DNA of 64,000 bases, from contig NZ_JALAMO010000012.1 in assembly GCF_026790065.1 (NCBI RefSeq), positions 62,001 through 126,000 of the forward strand. Reading direction: 5' to 3'. This stretch comes from Bacillus sp. N13C7 (GTDB lineage Bacteria > Bacillota > Bacilli > Bacillales > Bacillaceae). The translations under genes and the position numbers were made by a program. Below the pieces are notes generated by a model. The model was not told where the DNA came from. It searched no databases and worked only from the letters and a program-made list of their open reading frames with translations. Positions 61,032 through 64,000 of this stretch are shown here, in pieces (the first letter of the stretch is position 1; each line of letters begins with the position of its first letter).

Positions 61032-61466
61032 TTATGCTTCAATATTGTCTATGTTGTTCCGCATGCGCGCCAGCACATCAATGAGCAGGCGGCGCTCGTC
61101 TGCACTTACATTTGCAAGCATTTCCTTCATGAAACGCTCCTTTTCTTTCTTTGAAGACTCGATTCGCTCTCTTCCCTGATCTGTTAACCGGACAAGGGTG
61201 ATGCGGTTGTCTTCAGGCTTGCGCCGCCTTGAGACCATGCCTTTGGCTTCCAGCTGTTTCAGGTGTCTAGTGACGGCTGCGCTATCAATATTTACTTTCT
61301 TTTGAAGGTCGCTTTGACTAATCTCATCTGCATGATAAAGCAATGTCAGCAATTCCAAACGAGATTGGCTGATGCCCGTGCATGCCTCGAACTTCATGCC
61401 AATCACCTTGTTCACGCCTTGCAGCTGATATAAAATCTCGGCTTCCTCTGAACAAAATGACGCCAA
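61032..61466 (-). CDS. ydgJ: MarR-family regulator YdgJ
   Basis: 144 residues from TTG 61466, which follows AAGGAAGGG at seven bases. The frame is open to 61526, which would give 164 residues, but that extension has no ribosome binding site and contains a perfect palindrome that looks like the operator. Winged helix: SRLELLTLLYHADEISQSDL, KVNIDSAAVTRHLKQLEAKG, NRITLVRLTDQGRE. One cysteine near the start and one at EACTGIS may sense thiol stress. Operon with ydgI. Confidence 0.88.
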   Translation of the reverse strand: MASFCSEEAEILYQLQGVNKVIGMKFEACTGISQSRLELLTLLYHADEISQSDLQKKVNIDSAAVTRHLKQLEAKGMVSRRRKPEDNRITLVRLTDQGRERIESSKKEKERFMKEMLANVSADERRLLIDVLARMRNNIDNIEA

Positions 61467-61498
61467 AACCCATCCCTTCCTTCTTGTCAAAACTATTA

Positions 61499-61512
61499 AT
61501 TGATATATCAAT
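61499..61512. promoter_or_regulatory. Operator-like palindrome before ydgJ
   Basis: ATTGATATATCAAT, a perfect 14-bp palindrome, 33 bases upstream of the preferred ydgJ start. The related TTGATGTGTCAA follows directly on the minus-strand upstream side. Confidence 0.65.
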
Positions 61513-61573
61513 GATTGACACATCAACTAATATACAACGATGGATTTCATCTTGCAAGCCATTTGCATATTCG

Positions 61574-61605
61574 AACAACCTCCCAGCGTTAACTGGGAGG
61601 TTGTT
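61574..61605. other. Strong hairpin
   Basis: AACAACCTCCCAG, loop CGTTAA, CTGGGAGGTTGTT, a perfect 13-bp stem with no T-run on either side. It lies just behind the stop of the broken XRE-cupin gene and may be its former terminator. Confidence 0.6.
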
Positions 61606-61607
61606 AG

Positions 61608-61745
61608 TCATCCTTGCGGCTCCGGATAGTACATCAGCAGAAAAAAGCTGGCCGTTTCTTCAAATGAATTAATGTAGCTGTGCGGGGTAGTCCCTGTAAA
61701 CTGCAAGGCGTCTCCAGAGGTGAGTGCACACCTGACCGTTTATAC
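61608..61745 (-). pseudogene. XRE-cupin regulator, C-terminal remnant
   Basis: The minus strand reads TVRCALTSGDALQFTGTTPH, SYINSFEETASFFLLMYYPE and PQG, stop. This is the end of the cupin domain of helix-turn-helix/cupin regulators (GDALQFTGTTPHSY motif). An in-frame stop lies directly before TVRC. About 140 N-terminal residues are lost. Confidence 0.65.
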
Positions 61746-61840
61746 TGATTCCCTTTTTGTTGCACTTTGCCGGAGTCCGTGCTCAAGTGGATTTCCTATG
61801 TGCCGGTGTGTAGACAGCGCTTGTCGTAAAGGATTGTATG

Positions 61841-61987
61841 ATTCAGTCTAATAATACTGTGCAATTGAATTGGCCTGCAGCCGTCATCTTGATCCCGCCT
61901 CTCTTGATTGCGATGAAAACAAAAAGCTTGTCCAATACTGTGATCAGCGGTGTACTTCTTATGGCGGGTTTGCGATTATGGGCATAA
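61841..61987 (+). pseudogene. AzlD-like branched-chain amino acid exporter subunit, remnant
   Basis: The forward frame reads VQLNWPAAVILIPPLLIAMK, TKSLSNTVISGVLLMAGLRL, WA, stop: the last two membrane segments of an AzlD-type protein (IPPLLIAxKTKSL is typical). The rest is missing. Together with the XRE-cupin tail on the other strand it marks a lost regulator-azlCD divergent unit. Confidence 0.6.
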
Positions 61988-62172
61988 AACAAGATCAGCA
62001 TACTTGATCAGGACAGTAGACCCTGATTTTTTGTATCTCTCGTTCAAGCTTTAAAGCTGCTTTCACAGGCTGAGAGTTATGATACAATATACAAATGTTT
62101 CACAGCTTCAATCCATCGTTGGAGCTGACATCCATTATATAAGGGACTAGGTTGAAGGGAAGGTTTGATAAC

Positions 62173-63378
62173 ATGCTGCACAATCCAACTGGAAAAGAAC
62201 GCTTGGCACTAGCGTTTCTGCTCGGCATGCTTGCTATATTGGGCCCGCTTAATATAGATATGTATTTGCCAAGTTTTCCTGAAATCGCGGAAGATTTATC
62301 AGCAAGTGCTTCACTTGTTCAGTTAAGTTTAACAGCCTGTCTGGTCGGGCTTACGATCGGCCAGCTGATTGTCGGGCCGGTCAGCGATGCGCAGGGAAGA
62401 CGAAAACCGCTATTAATCTGTATCTTTTTATTTGCGTTATCTTCTCTGTTTTGTGCGCTTTCGCCCAATATTACAACATTAGTGGGTGCGCGTTTTATAC
62501 AGGGATTAACCGCTTCCGCAGGGCTTGTGCTGTCTCGCGCAATCGTCCGCGATGTATTTACTGGAAGAGAGCTTTCTAAATTTTTCTCGCTGTTAATGGT
62601 CATTACAGCTGTTGCGCCAATGGTTGCGCCAATGACAGGCGGTGCTATTTTGCTATTGCCATTTGCAACGTGGCATACAATTTTTCACGTATTAACGATC
62701 ATCGGATTTTTACTAGTTCTTTTGATTGCTTTTCGTCTAAAAGAAACACTGCCGCCGGAAAAACGGATTCCAAGCTCAATCGGAACATCTGTTAAAACGA
62801 TGGGCAGCCTGCTGAAGGATCGATCCTTTATGGGGTATGCGTTAACGGTCGGGTTTATTCACGGGGGAAGCTTTGCATATGTGTCCGGTACGCCTTTTGT
62901 ATACCAGGATATCTATGGAGTGTCGCCGCAGGTGTTTAGTATTCTTTTCGGCATTAACGGCCTGGCGATTATATCGGGCAGCTTTATGATCGGGCGCTTT
63001 GGCGGAATCATTCATGAGAAGAGCCTGCTTCGCATCGCAGTCATTACGGCTATGATAGCGACCGCTGTGCTTTTGACCATGACCATGATTCACGGCCCTC
63101 TCGCTACATTAGTCATATCCATTTTCATTTACATGATTACGATCGGCATGGTTCTGACCAGCACGTTTACGCTTGCCATGGAGAGGCAGGGGCACCGTGC
63201 CGGAAGTGCAAGTGCGCTGCTCGGCATGCTCCCGCTGCTCCTCGGTTCGATCGTGTCGCCGCTTGTAGGCATTAACGAGACGACAGCCATTCCGATGGGA
63301 GCGATCATGTTTGTGACAGCGGTCATGGGCGCACTGGCGTTTTTTGGATTAACGAAAGAACGAGTGAAGCAAAACTGA
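62173..63378 (+). CDS. ydgK: Bcr/CflA-type MFS exporter YdgK
   Basis: 401 residues from ATG 62173; a TTG at 62152 is possible but GGGAAGG fits the ATG. Twelve segments; Bcr/CflA marks: LGPLNIDMYLPSFPEIAEDL at the N-terminus, the loop GPVSDAQGRRKPLLI, and ARFIQGLTASAGLVLSRAIV-RDVFTG in segments four and five. Drug/proton antiporter, bicyclomycin-type family. Transcribed alone and convergent with ydhB. Confidence 0.93.
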   Translation: MLHNPTGKERLALAFLLGMLAILGPLNIDMYLPSFPEIAEDLSASASLVQLSLTACLVGLTIGQLIVGPVSDAQGRRKPLLICIFLFALSSLFCALSPNITTLVGARFIQGLTASAGLVLSRAIVRDVFTGRELSKFFSLLMVITAVAPMVAPMTGGAILLLPFATWHTIFHVLTIIGFLLVLLIAFRLKETLPPEKRIPSSIGTSVKTMGSLLKDRSFMGYALTVGFIHGGSFAYVSGTPFVYQDIYGVSPQVFSILFGINGLAIISGSFMIGRFGGIIHEKSLLRIAVITAMIATAVLLTMTMIHGPLATLVISIFIYMITIGMVLTSTFTLAMERQGHRAGSASALLGMLPLLLGSIVSPLVGINETTAIPMGAIMFVTAVMGALAFFGLTKERVKQN

Positions 63379-63380
63379 TA

Positions 63381-63413
63381 AAAAGAACCTGACATGACGT
63401 CAGGTTCTTTGTT
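63381..63413. terminator. Terminator between ydgK and ydhB
   Basis: AAAGAACCTGAC, loop ATGAC, GTCAGGTTCTTT then GTTTTT. Confidence 0.88.
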
Positions 63414-63418
63414 TTTAT

Positions 63419-64000
63419 TTAGAATAACAACAGCAGGCCCGCAATCGCAGGAGTCAAGAAAATGGCCGATTTTAAGACCACCTTTGGCATGAGGTTGGTG
63501 AACTTCGCGCCTATATAGGCACCGCACATAGTGCCGACCAAAACTTTGATCAGCAATACATAATCGACAAATCCTTCTGTGATATATCCGATGCCTCCGC
63601 CTACAGCGAGAGGGATGATCACAAGCATTGTCGTTCCGACAGAATGGCGGATGGACAGGTTCAGCATAATCATTAAACCGATTTGAATAAAAGGGGCCGA
63701 ACCGATGCCGAATGTGCCGGAAAGAACGCCGGCTGCAATTCCTAAGATGACCGCTCTCGTATACGTTGAAAGAGAGCTTTGATTTACTTGTGCCTTCTCT
63801 TTTAAAAGAAACAATCTGATTAAAATGAGAATTGCAGATAAAAATAACATCCCAGCCGTCAAATAATGAAGCAAATCGGCCGGAATGAAAGCTGTCAGCT
63901 TAGCGCCGAAAAATGAGCCAACCGCAGCAAAGCATCCGACTGTCAATCCAATTTTCAGTTGAATGTTGCCCTCGCGATAGTGGCTGTACGCACCTGATAA
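63419..64000 (-). CDS. ydhB: TauE/SafE-family membrane protein YdhB (partial)
   Basis: The frame runs past the right edge: residues LSGAYSHYREGNIQLKIGLT precede the visible body, so the N-terminus is outside. About 193 residues are seen with five to six membrane segments; the second-half TauE signature is GVLSGTFGIGSAPFIQIGLM. Probable transporter of small sulfur-containing or other anions. A different protein from the TauE gene of the sulfur operon (12589). Position after ydgK as in B. subtilis. Confidence 0.9.
   Translation of the reverse strand, partial: LSGAYSHYREGNIQLKIGLTVGCFAAVGSFFGAKLTAFIPADLLHYLTAGMLFLSAILILIRLFLLKEKAQVNQSSLSTYTRAVILGIAAGVLSGTFGIGSAPFIQIGLMIMLNLSIRHSVGTTMLVIIPLAVGGGIGYITEGFVDYVLLIKVLVGTMCGAYIGAKFTNLMPKVVLKSAIFLTPAIAGLLLLF

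Overview
The window is a stretch of a Bacillus subtilis-group chromosome. The evidence is a run of recognisable genes in the same order as the ydc-ydd-yde-ydf-ydg-ydh part of the B. subtilis map: ydcI, cmpA, ydcK, trnS, yddN, cspC, ydeB-ydeE, ydeI-ydeO, aseR-aseA, ydfB-ydfM, mhqNOP, ydfQ, vmlR, ydgF, dinB, ydgG-ydgK and ydhB. Start sites follow Bacillus rules (strong AGGAGG-type ribosome binding sites, some TTG/GTG starts). It is not strain 168: ICEBs1 is absent from trnS-leu2, and genes found elsewhere or absent in 168 are present. All names rest on remembered family knowledge; no search was run.

Layout. 1-2.9 kb: the 3' part of ydcI, the tiny sporulation gene cmpA, ydcK, and a seven-gene tRNA cluster (Asn, Ser, Glu, Gln, Lys, Leu, Leu). 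The last tRNA contains the 17-bp sequence used as attB by ICEBs1-type elements. 2.9-31 kb: an accessory mosaic. It starts with a fragment of a tyrosine integrase and is punctuated by degraded copies of the tRNA-Leu 3' end plus its terminator (near 8.3, 16.9, 19.1, 23.5, 26.5 and perhaps 30.7 kb). Two of these copies are preceded by the same element-end sequence. I read this as repeated integration and decay at one tRNA gene. The cargo includes a complete CstR-controlled persulfide/sulfide detoxification cluster (8.7-13.4 kb; same gene types as yrkD-yrkJ of strain 168), two Lrp/metallo-hydrolase modules, cspC, ydeB, EamA exporters, AraC/TetR/MocR regulators, and an HPr-like protein lacking the phosphorylated histidine.

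32-49 kb: arsenic resistance (aseR-aseA plus arsC), ydfB-ydfG, the YdfHI two-component system next to its RND target ydfJ, ydfK/ydfL with a MerR-type promoter, the cation exporter ydfM, and the quinone-detoxification operon mhqNOP behind perfect MhqR-type palindromes. 49-64 kb: acetyltransferase, HIT protein, an MFS/TetR pair with paired operators, the antibiotic-resistance ABC-F gene vmlR with an attenuator leader and a three-codon upstream ORF, the permease ydgF, DNA-damage gene dinB, MarR/RND pair ydgG-ydgH, nitroreductase/MarR pair ydgI-ydgJ, the Bcr-type exporter ydgK, and ydhB running off the right edge.

The theme is chemical defence: many pumps sit beside dedicated one-component regulators with visible operators. 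Several genes are broken. Some breaks are single-base changes in short homopolymers (yddN, lrp, ydfB, mhqP), which may be real decay or consensus errors. Others are deletions that removed the facing 5' halves of divergent pairs (ydfC/ydfD; XRE-cupin/azlD).
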